From: a virus
IMG/VR virus record: IMGVR_UViG_3300026118_000009
Span: 1 to 47,335 of that record
Length of the DNA: 47,335 nucleotides
Strand: one strand, 5' to 3'
Of this stretch, positions 21,610 through 30,060 are shown in pieces. Every line of letters starts with the position of its first letter. The first letter of the stretch is position 1. A program made the translations under genes and the position numbers. The notes below the pieces were generated by a model that saw only the letters and a program-made list of their open reading frames with translations, was not told the DNA's origin and did no database searches.

Positions 21610-22673
21610 ACGATCGCTCGCGTCCTGGCCACGCGGCCGTAGCGCGCCACCACGTCGCGCTCCAGCTTGGCGATCCCGCGGCCGGAGAACTCTACCGCGG
21701 TGTCCTGGCTGGTCTGCAGCGCGCGGTTCCAGCCCGAGCGCTCCTGCAGCAGCGTGTTGAGCGCGTAGGCACGGTTGAGGGTGGCCACCAGGCCGGGCGG
21801 AACCCAGCGGTATACGACCGCCGAGGCGCTGTGCGCGGCGATCGTCGTGCCCGCCTGGGCCCGAGCCAGCTCGACGCCGGTCAGCGCGTAGATGTCGGCG
21901 TTGATGCTGTGCGCGGCCGCCTGCGAGCCGTCCCACGCCCGCTTGACCGTCAGGCTGTTGCCCACGATGTCGACGATGCGCATGCGCTCCGAGCCGATCG
22001 AGATGATCTCCTCGACCGCGAAGCCGGTGCCGTCGCTCACGGCGATCGTGGTGTCGGCCTCGCTCGCGGTGATCGTCGCGCCGAGATTCTGCGTCGAGTC
22101 GACGAACGTCCGCTCCGTGATGATCACGGCCTCGGAGTCCACGAACAGCAGGTCGCCCACGCCGAAGCGTGCCGTCGTCCACGCGAGGCTGGCCGTGGCG
22201 CCGACCGTGCCGGCCAGGCTGCCGCTCAGGCTCCCGATGCTCGTGCGCTCGTTGCTGACGCCCCAGAGCCCCGTGGCGGCGATGGCGCGCTGGTGCGTGC
22301 TGCCCGCGCTGAACGAGCCCGAGCCGCCGAGGTTGATCTCGATGCGGTTGTACGGAGGACCAGAGTTGATCGGCTCCAACAGGTACTGCGCGGGGGTGAT
22401 CGTCTGCGTACCGCCCCCGGCCGTGAGGGAGGTCAGCGAGAGCAGCGCATGATGACCCAACCAGAGGCGCCACGACGGGGGGCGGCCGGTCTGTGACGGG
22501 TAGTCGAAATACCTGGTGGCGAGCACCGGGGCGAAGCTCTCGCGGTGCGTCAAACCCTCGACGTCACGCGCACCCTGCTCGATGGCGTCGTCGATCTGCG
22601 CATTGCTGCGCGCTGTCTCAGCCTCGTCGAGGGCGCTCTTCACGCTCTCGCGAGTGCAGTACCAAATGCCCAT
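21606..22673 (-). CDS. Head-tail connector protein with inserted domain
   Basis: The 355-aa protein begins GIWYCTRESVKSALDEAETARSN, continues with a helix ending EGLTHRESF and then ATRYFDYPSQTGRPPSWRLW. These stretches are typical of actinophage head-tail connectors. At 355 aa it is longer than simple gp6-type connectors because of a beta-rich repeated central part (residues about 155-270, with GVGDLLFVDSEAVIITERT and EEIISIGSERMRIVDI). It attaches to the portal from below. The 100 bp upstream to 22774 show no promoter I trust. Confidence 0.75.
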   Translation of the reverse strand: MGIWYCTRESVKSALDEAETARSNAQIDDAIEQGARDVEGLTHRESFAPVLATRYFDYPSQTGRPPSWRLWLGHHALLSLTSLTAGGGTQTITPAQYLLEPINSGPPYNRIEINLGGSGSFSAGSTHQRAIAATGLWGVSNERTSIGSLSGSLAGTVGATASLAWTTARFGVGDLLFVDSEAVIITERTFVDSTQNLGATITASEADTTIAVSDGTGFAVEEIISIGSERMRIVDIVGNSLTVKRAWDGSQAAAHSINADIYALTGVELARAQAGTTIAAHSASAVVYRWVPPGLVATLNRAYALNTLLQERSGWNRALQTSQDTAVEFSGRGIAKLERDVVARYGRVARTRAIV

Positions 22674-22773
22674 CCCGCACCTTCGACTCGCTTTCTGTCC
22701 TAGCCCGGTGATGCTGGGCAGGTCAGGGGGCTATGCAGTTGTCTCGCCGGGGCTATCCAGGCTGGCCCACTCA

Positions 22774-24234
22774 TCAGGTGATCGCCCCGGCGATGGTGCC
22801 AGTATGCACGGTCACCGCGCCGGCGGCGAGGGGCAACGGTCCGTGCGCCTCGCCGGTGAGCCTGGTACTGGCCGCGGCACCGCTCACCGCGGCCGTCAAC
22901 CCGCCGAGCGTCGCCGTCGCGGTGCCGCGGGTCGTGCGCGTTCCCGCGGCGATTGCGGCCGCCCCCCCCAGCGGGGCGAACGCGGTGCCGGGCGTCGTAC
23001 GGCGGCCGATCACGGTGGCGGTCAGGCCGCCAAGGGCGGCGGCCGCCGTGGCCGGCACGGTCAGCTTGCCCACCACTGTGGCTGCCAGGCCGCCGAGCGC
23101 CGCGTTTGCCGTACCGGTGACCGCGGCGGCGCCGACGACGGCCGCACCCGTGAGGCGGCCCAGCGGCGCCGCGGCGGTGCCGGTGACCGTCGGGGTGCCG
23201 ACGATGGTCGAGCTCAGCCCGCCGAGGGTTGCCGCCGCCGTGCCCAGCACGGTCGGCGTACCGGCGATCGTGGCACCGAGCCCGCCGAGGGCGGCCACGG
23301 CGACGCCGGGCACGGTGGCCGCCGTGCGATCGGGGCGCAGTGTGGCGGCCTTGGCCGCGGCGAGCTGCAGCAGCAGCGGCAGGGGGATGGCCGGCCGGAA
23401 CGGCGGCGCGGCATCGGCGTTCGCGATGACCGTCCCGGTGATGGTGCCGGTCAGCGCGCCGAGGGTGGCCACAGCCGTACCGGTCACTGTGGCCGGTGTC
23501 GTCTCGGTGCGCAGCGTGGCCGCCCTCGCCGCGACCACCTGCAGCAGCAGGGGTAGCGGGATGTTCGGCAGGGGCGGTGCCGACTGGTCGGCGGCCGGCG
23601 CGCCGGCGGCGCTCTTGATCAGGATGGTGAATGACGCGCCGCCGGAGTTCGCCGGCGTAATGCTCGTCCACTGCTGGGCGCCCGTGGCCGAGCCGCTGCT
23701 CAGCTGCTTGGTGGCTGCGGCGATGGCCTGGAAGGTCAGCAGCTGGCCGGAGCCCTGATCGACCGTGCCGGTCGGCGCCGTGCGCACCAGCGTGTTGCCC
23801 GAGCCGTAGATGCAGACCACCGACAGCATGAGGTCGTCGCTGCCGGTCGGCGTCGCGGTCGGCGAGGACATCGTTCCGCCGCTGGGGCCGGCGGCCGTGG
23901 TGACCGAGACGATGGTGGGAGTGGTGTCCTCGCCGGTGATCCGGAACAGCACGCCGGCGACATCACCGCCCGGATCGTAGGCGAAGTCCCACGACGCAGG
24001 GTCACCGCCGGTATAGACGTGCGACCATGCCTTGGCCTGGACCGTACCGGTGCCCGTGACGCTGGCAACGTCGGACCAGTCGGACGGCCGCGTGAGGTCG
24101 GTGACCGCCGCGCCATCCTGCCCCAGCACGAAGATCAGCATCTGTCCGCTGGCGAACCCCGCGGGCTTCAGGACGGTGATCGGGCTGGCTGCGTCCTCGG
24201 TGTAGAACACGACCTCGGCGACGTCTGCCGACAT
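22774..24234 (-). CDS. Virion protein with tandem 21-aa repeats
   Basis: The 486-aa protein has a beta-rich N-terminal domain (about 1-215), then two copies of an IPLPLLLQ-x-x-AA-x-x-ATLR segment. After these come about eight repeats of roughly 21 residues with consensus TGTAxAxLGGLTATVxGxxT (about 245-470). The repeats suggest a solenoid or fibrous stalk on the head or neck. Similar ALGGLTAT repeats occur in actinophage structural proteins. Its place between head and connector genes supports a decoration or fibre role. Confidence 0.7.
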   Translation of the reverse strand: MSADVAEVVFYTEDAASPITVLKPAGFASGQMLIFVLGQDGAAVTDLTRPSDWSDVASVTGTGTVQAKAWSHVYTGGDPASWDFAYDPGGDVAGVLFRITGEDTTPTIVSVTTAAGPSGGTMSSPTATPTGSDDLMLSVVCIYGSGNTLVRTAPTGTVDQGSGQLLTFQAIAAATKQLSSGSATGAQQWTSITPANSGGASFTILIKSAAGAPAADQSAPPLPNIPLPLLLQVVAARAATLRTETTPATVTGTAVATLGALTGTITGTVIANADAAPPFRPAIPLPLLLQLAAAKAATLRPDRTAATVPGVAVAALGGLGATIAGTPTVLGTAAATLGGLSSTIVGTPTVTGTAAAPLGRLTGAAVVGAAAVTGTANAALGGLAATVVGKLTVPATAAAALGGLTATVIGRRTTPGTAFAPLGGAAAIAAGTRTTRGTATATLGGLTAAVSGAAASTRLTGEAHGPLPLAAGAVTVHTGTIAGAIT

Positions 24235-24254
24235 GGCGCCGCCTCTCTAGATCG

Positions 24255-24560
24255 TTAAACGACGGCGCCGCGCAGCTTCCGGAGGTCGACTAGGAAATTG
24301 CTTGCCGGGGTCTGCACGTCGAGGGCGTTGGCGATGTCCGACAGCTTGGATGCGGCGGCGAACGCCGCGCGCAGAGTGGTCACCTCACCGGCCGTGAACC
24401 CCATCGCCACCAGCGCCGCATCGTTGGCGATGATGTTCGTGTTGTCGAGCAACTCGGTCTTGAACCGCTTGCAGGCGGCGAGCGCGTTGATCAGGTCGAT
24501 CGCCAGCGACGCAGCCTTGACATTGATGTCGGTCTGCGTCAGCGGGAGCCCCAGTGTCAT
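24255..24560 (-). CDS. Small helical virion-region protein
   Basis: The 101-aa protein is predicted to be all helical (NVKAASLAIDLINALAACKRFKTEL, then AGEVTTLRAAFAAASKLSDIANAL). ATG 24560 is chosen because GGGGAACG precedes it. No family is recognised. Its position among the head genes suggests a structural or assembly role. Confidence 0.6.
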   Translation of the reverse strand: MTLGLPLTQTDINVKAASLAIDLINALAACKRFKTELLDNTNIIANDAALVAMGFTAGEVTTLRAAFAAASKLSDIANALDVQTPASNFLVDLRKLRGAVV

Positions 24561-24573
24561 CGACGTTCCCCGA

Positions 24574-25116
24574 TCAGTTGAGCAGCATGGCGACGAGACT
24601 GTTCGTCTTGACGATGTTCGACGCGCTCGACGCCGACCAGGTACCGGACACACCGATCGCGCGGGCGATCGTGGTGTCCCACGTGACCGTGCGCAGTGCC
24701 TGCGTGATCGGGATCGGCGTCGATGTCCACGCGGTCAGCGAGGTACCGAGCTTCAGCTCACCCGAGCCGACGACCGTACCCGAGGTGCCGACCGCGGTGA
24801 ACGTGCCGAGCCACTCCATTTCCCACGGCCAGGCGGCGGCGCCCGAGCCCGTGGTGATGACCGAGGACAGCGCGATGTCGGTCGTGATCGCCGCGGCGAG
24901 GGTGCCGATGTAGAGCCCGAGCGTCAGGTTCGGCGTGCCCGTGGTGCTGAACTCGCCGTTCGCCTTGATCCAGAGCTTGGACCCCAGGCGTGGCTGGTAG
25001 GCGGCCATGATCGGCAGCGGCTGGGGGCTGACGTCCTGCTTCGTGGTGAACGAGGCGAACGCCGAGCTGGCCGCCGTGGGAAACGGACCGATGGGGGTCG
25101 CGAAATAGAAATCCAT
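24574..25116 (-). CDS. Virion structural protein
   Basis: The 180-aa protein is Thr/Ser/Gly/Ala-rich and strand-dominated, with repeated turns (GSKLWIKANGEFSTTGTPNL, WPWEMEWLGTF). Composition and position between two other beta-rich proteins fit a head decoration or fibre component. ATG 25116. No specific family is recognised. Confidence 0.6.
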   Translation of the reverse strand: MDFYFATPIGPFPTAASSAFASFTTKQDVSPQPLPIMAAYQPRLGSKLWIKANGEFSTTGTPNLTLGLYIGTLAAAITTDIALSSVITTGSGAAAWPWEMEWLGTFTAVGTSGTVVGSGELKLGTSLTAWTSTPIPITQALRTVTWDTTIARAIGVSGTWSASSASNIVKTNSLVAMLLN

Positions 25117-25125
25117 GGATGCCCC

Positions 25126-25500
25126 TCAGCTGGCCAGGGTGTACGAGACGTCGAGATCGTCGATAGCGATGGTGAACGTGTCGCCCGCAGTGACGGGGTT
25201 CGCGGTGATGGTGCCGCTGAACCCGAACGTTCCGGCGCTCGACGCGGTCCATACCGTGAAGTGCGTGAAGTCCTCGCTACCGGCCACCGACGTCCACGTC
25301 AGCGCGTTGGACTGCGACGTTGCACCACTGGCCGACGCCCGCCAAGTCGCCTGCTTGCGCGTCGTCTCCACGGCAGCGTTGCTCGTGCCGGCGGCGCCGG
25401 GCGCGCCGACGTGGAGCTTGACCCAGGTATACGCCGCAACGAGCGCGTCGAGCGCGGTGTTGGCGCCGGCCGACCCCATGCCCTCAGCCACGGTCGCCAT
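25126..25500 (-). CDS. Virion/fibre-type protein
   Basis: The 124-aa protein contains WVKLHVGAPGAAGTSNAA and RKQATWRASASGATSQSNAL, a pattern I recognise from small actinophage proteins often labelled tail-fibre or head-fibre proteins. The remainder is beta-rich (FTHFTVWTASSAGTFGFSGTI is the core, in part). It overlaps the previous small gene by 17 bp. Confidence 0.65.
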   Translation of the reverse strand: MATVAEGMGSAGANTALDALVAAYTWVKLHVGAPGAAGTSNAAVETTRKQATWRASASGATSQSNALTWTSVAGSEDFTHFTVWTASSAGTFGFSGTITANPVTAGDTFTIAIDDLDVSYTLAS

Positions 25501-25657
25501 CCTCTGGACGGGTCACGGTGCCGCGGGCGTGCGCCTGCAGCTTGGCCGCGCCCGCAACGAGGGGTGAGGCGAGCACCGCGGGGCCCGCGTGTGGGTGGTC
25601 GAGCACGCAGCTGGGGTGCAGACACCCGGGCTCGGTGCTCACCGGTTCGTCGTTCAT
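25484..25657 (-). CDS. Small hypothetical protein
   Basis: This 57-aa protein starts at ATG 25657 behind GAGG and overlaps the stop of the disrupted gene at 25654 (ATGA). It has CLHPSC near the N-terminus and a His soon after, perhaps one metal site. The rest is Ala/Pro/Arg-rich. No family is recognised. Confidence 0.5.
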   Translation of the reverse strand: MNDEPVSTEPGCLHPSCVLDHPHAGPAVLASPLVAGAAKLQAHARGTVTRPEDGDRG

Positions 25658-25952
25658 GCGGTGCCTCGCTTCCCCTCGGGTGTACCGTCCCAGCGCCAAC
25701 CGTCCGCCGGGCAGAACAGCTCGCCGTCCGGTCCGGTCTTCAACGGCTCGCCGTCCCGCGGACAGGCCGAGGGCGGCGCGTCGATCCAGGCTCGCTGCTC
25801 GTCGGCGTTGAGGTCGATGATGCTGATGAGCTGATACCAGGAGATGGCTGCTCGCCTCCCGCCCCGTCCTCGTCTGCGGCGCCCGCGGCGGGCGCGGGCT
25901 GGAAGAATAGCCCCTCGCCCGGCCGCGGGATGGCCTCGCCTGGCTTGATCAC
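25654..25952 (-). pseudogene. Head-region gene with apparent -1 frameshift (CPxDG protein)
   Basis: From GTG 25952 (overlapping the previous stop) the first frame reads IKPGEAIPRPGEGLFFQPAPA and an acidic linker, then turns into an unnatural Ser/Arg-rich tail ending at 25740. In the neighbouring frame, from about 25842 to 25654, lies SWYQLISIIDLNADEQRAW and then CPRDGEPL and FCPADGWRW, a zinc-finger-like protein family I know as one continuous gene in actinophages. That second frame has no usable start. A single missing base near 25840 (sequencing error or real mutation) explains it. Programmed slippage is less likely, as I see no slippery heptamer. Confidence 0.6.
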
Positions 25953-26362
25953 TTGCGCTTGCGCCCCGACGTCGGCGCCGCCTCGGGGCCGTCCTCGCCG
26001 GCGATCAGCGGCTCGGCGTTGTCCGACTCCTCGGCGGCCGGCTGCGCGCCGGGAGGGTTGCCGGCGGCGAGCGCGTCATGCTCGGCCGGATCCTCGTCGC
26101 GCGCCTCGCGCTGCTGCCGCTCGTCGGCCTCACGCTGCTGCTGCTCGTCGGCCTCACGCTGCTGCTGCTCGACGCGCTCGGCATCGTAGTTCTCGTGGTC
26201 GGGCTTCGCCCAGCCGTCGCGCTGGCCGGCGTCGGACGGCTGGGGCAGCTTGACGTACTGCCCGCGCCCCTCGTCCCACTCCGTCAGCCCGTGGGCCTTG
26301 GCGACGGCCTCGTCGTCGGTGGCCACGATGCCCGGCTCGTTGGGGTTGAACACGCCACTCAT
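25949..26362 (-). CDS. Acidic protein with Gln/Arg/Glu repeat, possible head accessory protein
   Basis: The 137-aa protein has a compact start (SGVFNPNEPGIVATDDEA) and then a helical repeat of about 8 residues, EADEQQQR, three times between about residues 68 and 90, followed by a disordered acidic tail ending SGRKRK. ATG 26362 has GGAGAG upstream and is preferred to the longer frame. The repetitive charged helix suggests oligomerisation. Role unknown. Confidence 0.6.
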   Translation of the reverse strand: MSGVFNPNEPGIVATDDEAVAKAHGLTEWDEGRGQYVKLPQPSDAGQRDGWAKPDHENYDAERVEQQQREADEQQQREADERQQREARDEDPAEHDALAAGNPPGAQPAAEESDNAEPLIAGEDGPEAAPTSGRKRK

Positions 26363-26429
26363 GATCTCTCCTTCGTGCTGGTGACCGATGCGCACACCGT
26401 ACCGCGCATCGATCACCGTCGCCCGATGA

Positions 26430-26891
26430 TCAGGCCGCGACCAGCGTCGCGCCGTCCGTCAGCGGGACCCACGTGACGTACCACGTGATCACGCCGTCCG
26501 TGCCGGCCGAGACAGACTGGATCTTGCCAGTGGTCACCGGCACCGGGCCCAGCGCCACGCCGTAGCCGATGGACATCAGCTTGCGCGGCGCCGTGGTCGT
26601 GTCCAACCCGAAGGTGAGCAGCGTCCCGGCGATGGTGTCGGTCGTACCGATGTCGGTGGCCGCGCAGAGATCCTGCGAGGCGCCCGTCGTCGGCGTGGCG
26701 ATGAGCTTGTAGGAGTTGGCCACGGTGACCGCGGTCGTGACCTTGCCCCACAGCGCCGTAACCATGACTTCGCCGCCGGCAATGACGAACAGGTCGACCG
26801 TCGTTGCCGCGAGGGTGCCGGTCGACTTGCTGACCGGCGCACCGCCGAAGATGGCGTTGCGGAACGCGGACGCGTTGTTGAGGACAGCCAT
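26430..26891 (-). CDS. Putative head decoration protein
   Basis: The 153-aa protein is strand-rich and small-residue-rich (STGTLAATTVDLFVIAGGEVMVTALWGKV, in part). It lies two genes downstream of the major capsid gene, where decoration proteins are usual. No diagnostic motif is seen, so the call is based on place and composition. ATG 26891. Confidence 0.6.
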   Translation of the reverse strand: MAVLNNASAFRNAIFGGAPVSKSTGTLAATTVDLFVIAGGEVMVTALWGKVTTAVTVANSYKLIATPTTGASQDLCAATDIGTTDTIAGTLLTFGLDTTTAPRKLMSIGYGVALGPVPVTTGKIQSVSAGTDGVITWYVTWVPLTDGATLVAA

Positions 26892-26905
26892 TTGTCAGTC
26901 CCCCA

Positions 26906-27460
26906 TCACGCGTTCGCTGCGCCGGGACGCAGCAGGTTCGGCCGGTTGACCGGCGCGCGCTGCACGGCGAGGTCGTACGGGATGTACAGCATGGCGAGCA
27001 GCTGCGACGTGGACGTGGTGCACGCGATGTTGGCGCTCAGGTGCGTGTACCCGTCGCCGAGCTGGTCGGCGCCGACCTGGATCACGACGAGCTTCTGCTG
27101 AGTGCCGTAGGTCGCGCCGACGATGACGACCTCGCTGGCAACCGACTGCGTGACCTTGACCCACGCCTCGTCGCCATCGAGGGCCGTCTCCGCCTTGATG
27201 TAGTAGTGATCGATGCCGCTCGACGTGGCGACGGCCGCGGCATCGAGGTCAGCCGACGTGCCGCCGGTGTACGCGGTGTGCTGCTGCACGTCGACCGTGA
27301 TGTCGTCGGCGCCGCCGACCAGCGTGAACAACACGATCGCGATACCGGTGTGCCCGGACATCGCGATGCGGACACCGGTCGCAGCGTCCGAGGTGTTGAT
27401 GTCGACCGGCGCGACAGCATTACTGATGTCGAACAGCCGGCCGAGCCCTTCCTGGAACAT
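26906..27460 (-). CDS. Virion structural protein next to the major capsid gene
   Basis: The 184-aa protein has alternating strands (GIAIVLFTLVGGADDITVDV and QQKLVVIQVGADQLG), and GHTGIAIVLF near the start is a pattern I have seen in actinophage head proteins. It is the first gene after the major capsid gene and could be a decoration or minor capsid protein. A possible separate promoter at 27591-27618 precedes it. Confidence 0.65.
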   Translation of the reverse strand: MFQEGLGRLFDISNAVAPVDINTSDAATGVRIAMSGHTGIAIVLFTLVGGADDITVDVQQHTAYTGGTSADLDAAAVATSSGIDHYYIKAETALDGDEAWVKVTQSVASEVVIVGATYGTQQKLVVIQVGADQLGDGYTHLSANIACTTSTSQLLAMLYIPYDLAVQRAPVNRPNLLRPGAANA

Positions 27461-27541
27461 GGTGCCATCCTCCCAGCCCCGGGGGTTGATTGCCGGGCTG
27501 TAGGCCCTACTCCCGGGCGATCCGGGTACGGGCGAGAGCGT

Positions 27542-27575
27542 GCGCGGCGGCCGATCTGTGAGCGCACCGCCGCGT
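27542..27575. terminator. Hairpin downstream of the major capsid gene
   Basis: CGCGGCGG (27543-27550) and CCGCCGCG (27567-27574) pair perfectly around 16 nt. It lies in the 238-bp space between the capsid gene and the next gene. It may be a partial terminator or an mRNA 3' stabiliser that sets capsid mRNA levels. Confidence 0.45.
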
Positions 27576-27590
27576 GTGCCCTGACATGCT

Positions 27591-27618
27591 TTCGTAGAGC
27601 GCCTATGGCCAATGTCAA
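27591..27618 (-). promoter_or_regulatory. Possible operator-free promoter after the capsid gene
   Basis: Reading leftward: TTGACA (27618-27613), 16-bp spacer, TACGAA (27596-27591). The spacer lacks the phage operator core. If active it would give late genes from 27460 leftward an unregulated start, but the hairpin at 27542 lies downstream of it. Confidence 0.35.
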
Positions 27619-27698
27619 GGACTTCGAGCCCCCCTACGCGCGAACTACCAGGGGGCCTATCTATCTCATCGCCTGCGCCAGCGTGCAGCGCCTCAAGA

Positions 27699-29246
27699 TC
27701 AGCGAGTGGCGAGCGTGATGAACGGGCTGAGCGTCGCCGAGTTGTTGTGCGGAGTGAGGGGCGACTGCAGCCACGGCCGGCCGTCGTTGCGGGCGATGGC
27801 CCGGAACGTGGTCTTGTCCGAGGTGAACTTGACGTGCGGCGAGGAGTCCACCGTCATGTTCTGGTAGTCGCCGATCAGGTACATCGTCCAGTCGACGAGC
27901 GACAGGTCGCCCTGCGTGCCCAGCGCGGCCGGCGCCTTCTCGGTCATGATGACCGGCCGGCCGAGCAGGGTGAGCACCGGCGCGTCGCGGCCGTTGGTCA
28001 GCCAGATCGCCGAACCGCCGGTGCCGACCGACAGCGCCATCGTGGCCAGCTGCACGAACACGTCGGGGGAGGCCAGCCACACCGCGTTGGCCAGGCTGCT
28101 CGGGAGCATCCGGGCGTACATCGCGATGACGTTCTCCCACACGATCGTGGAGGCCGTCTGCCCGGACGCGCCGGAGATGACCAACAGCGCCGTGTTCGCC
28201 GGGGACAGCGCGCCCAGCGGCGCACCGACGCCCGAGCCGGAGATGTAGTCGAGATCCTCGTAGTACGCCATGGCCGGCGGGAGGGTGGCGTCCATGAACG
28301 CCGTGAAGCCGCCCCAGTCCCGGATCAGCTCGTTGGGCACGTGGCTCAACGCGGTCTGCTTGGTCACGTCGAGCTTGATCGAGGCGAACGACGCGCTCGA
28401 CTCGGTCAGCTCGGCGCCCTCCTCGGTCCGGTAGACGACCACGCCACCGAAAATCGAGGAGACGCGCGAGGTCTCGTCGATCGTCGGGATGTGCACCCGC
28501 GGCGAGCCCATCGGGATGATGGTCGCCCGCGGCCGCACGATCGCGCTGTCCAGCGACAGGCGCATGATCTGCGAGCGGAACTCCTCGGGGACGAGGAAGC
28601 CGCCCTCGCTCGGCACCTTCTCGGAGTAGGTGTTGTAGATCGACATGCGCTCGCGCGCCTCGGCGCTCAGCGCGCCGTTGCCCTTGCTGTGCCAGATGTC
28701 CTGTAGGTACGTATAGAAGTCCGGCCACACCCCGTTGAGGGGCGCGCCCTTCGCCCGCGGGTTGTCGTACACCGGGGACGGCCGGGCGCCCGCCGAGCGC
28801 TTGCTCTCGTCGAGGTCCGGGATCTTGATCACGTTGCCCGGGAACGCGGACTGGTTCTCCTTGAGCCACTCCGTGAGCTGCGTCTCGGTCTGCTCGCGCA
28901 GCTGACCGAGCAGCTCCTCGCGCTCCTTGCCGCGGGCGTTGGCGTAGGAGTTCAGCGCCGCCTTGAACCGGCCCGACTGGAAGTCGGCCGCGAACGCCTC
29001 GGGCGTGTCGAGCCCGGTGAGGTAGTGCTCCCAGTCCGCGCCGTTCTCCGGCAGGGGGCCGAAGTTGTCGGCCGGCGCCGGGGCGGGCGGGGCCGGCGGC
29101 GGGAGGGCGCGGCCGGGCAGGCGGTTGTACACGCGACCGAGCTGCGACACGTCGATGCCGCGGCGGGCGAGCAACCGGCGCTCCCGCCGGTTCAGTGCGA
29201 ACGGGTTCACGCCGACTCCTGTCTCTTGCGATTCGATGATCTGCAT
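27699..29246 (-). CDS. Major capsid protein (HK97 fold)
   Basis: The 515-aa protein has a helical, Pro-rich N-terminal region (1-190) that could serve as a scaffold-like delta domain. The HK97-type core begins near YSEKVPSEGGFLVPEEFRSQI and includes SAIVRPRATIIPMGS, GAELTESSASFASI, YEDLDYISGSGVGAPLG and the C-terminal NDGRPWLQSPL. It sits directly downstream of the ClpP-type protease, as in HK97-like head operons. ATG 29246 is 1 nt after the protease stop, so the upstream start at 29324 is rejected. Confidence 0.92.
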   Translation of the reverse strand: MQIIESQETGVGVNPFALNRRERRLLARRGIDVSQLGRVYNRLPGRALPPPAPPAPAPADNFGPLPENGADWEHYLTGLDTPEAFAADFQSGRFKAALNSYANARGKEREELLGQLREQTETQLTEWLKENQSAFPGNVIKIPDLDESKRSAGARPSPVYDNPRAKGAPLNGVWPDFYTYLQDIWHSKGNGALSAEARERMSIYNTYSEKVPSEGGFLVPEEFRSQIMRLSLDSAIVRPRATIIPMGSPRVHIPTIDETSRVSSIFGGVVVYRTEEGAELTESSASFASIKLDVTKQTALSHVPNELIRDWGGFTAFMDATLPPAMAYYEDLDYISGSGVGAPLGALSPANTALLVISGASGQTASTIVWENVIAMYARMLPSSLANAVWLASPDVFVQLATMALSVGTGGSAIWLTNGRDAPVLTLLGRPVIMTEKAPAALGTQGDLSLVDWTMYLIGDYQNMTVDSSPHVKFTSDKTTFRAIARNDGRPWLQSPLTPHNNSATLSPFITLATR

Positions 29247-29247
29247 G

Positions 29248-30060
29248 CTACGGGGTCTTGAACATTTCGAGGAGTGCCCGGCCGTCCGGAATCTGGACAG
29301 GGACCGGCGGATCGTCCACCTCACGGACGGCGGCGAGGAACGCCCCGGCGTCCCAGCTCGCCGCGAACTCCTGCATCTCGGCCAGCTGGACGCTCTCTGG
29401 CGCCTCGGCCCGCGCGTCCGTGGTCTTGCCGTCCGCGCCGCGCACCTCGTCGGCCAGGCCGGCCTTCACGGCGGCCGCGGCGTCGTACCAGGTGCCATCG
29501 GGGCCGCCCTCGCCCGCCCGCATGGCCTCGCGCCACTCCGCGCGCGACTTGCCGGAGCGCTCGGCGTAGATGTCGGCGATGGTGTCGGACAGGTCGTCCA
29601 GGAGGGTGGCCATCTCGCGCATGTCGCGGGCGTTGCCCATGACGATGCCGTGCGCGTCGTGGATCATCATCCGGGCCCGCGGCGCCATGACGATCTTGTC
29701 GGCCGCCTGCACGAGGAAGCTCGCCGCCGAGGCGGCGATGCCGTCCACGTAGCCGGTGATGGTCGCGGGGTGCTGCACGAGAGACTCGTACATGGCGAGC
29801 CCGTCGAACACCTCGCCGCCCTCGCAGTTGACGTGCAGCGCGATGGCCGAGGCCTTGACCGAGCGCAGGTCGTTGACGAAGTCCTGCGCGGTCACGCCCC
29901 AATCGCCGATCATCTCATAGACGTAGATCGACGCCTCGGCCTCACCGGCCTTGTTCTCGATCTTGTACCACGACCGGCCGGTGCGCGACTGCTGCGCGCT
30001 CTGCGCCTTCGCGCGCGCCGCCTCGGCCAGGTTGTGCAGTCGCTGCAGGTCTACCTTCAT
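29248..30060 (-). CDS. Head maturation protease (ClpP/S49-like)
   Basis: The 270-aa protein has the ClpP-type prohead protease motifs: HVNCEGGEVFDG near residue 76, the serine motif GIAASAASF with Ser111, and MMIHDAHG with His134. The C-terminal third is helical and acidic. It would trim the capsid and scaffold during head maturation. ATG 30060 has AGGAGG 9 nt upstream and overlaps the MuF-like stop. Confidence 0.9.
   Translation of the reverse strand: MKVDLQRLHNLAEAARAKAQSAQQSRTGRSWYKIENKAGEAEASIYVYEMIGDWGVTAQDFVNDLRSVKASAIALHVNCEGGEVFDGLAMYESLVQHPATITGYVDGIAASAASFLVQAADKIVMAPRARMMIHDAHGIVMGNARDMREMATLLDDLSDTIADIYAERSGKSRAEWREAMRAGEGGPDGTWYDAAAAVKAGLADEVRGADGKTTDARAEAPESVQLAEMQEFAASWDAGAFLAAVREVDDPPVPVQIPDGRALLEMFKTP

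Noticed and set aside
27605-27718. Rightward 37-codon frame in the gap after the capsid gene
   Set aside because: It lacks an RBS, is antisense to the capsid gene end and overlaps the candidate leftward promoter; probably chance.
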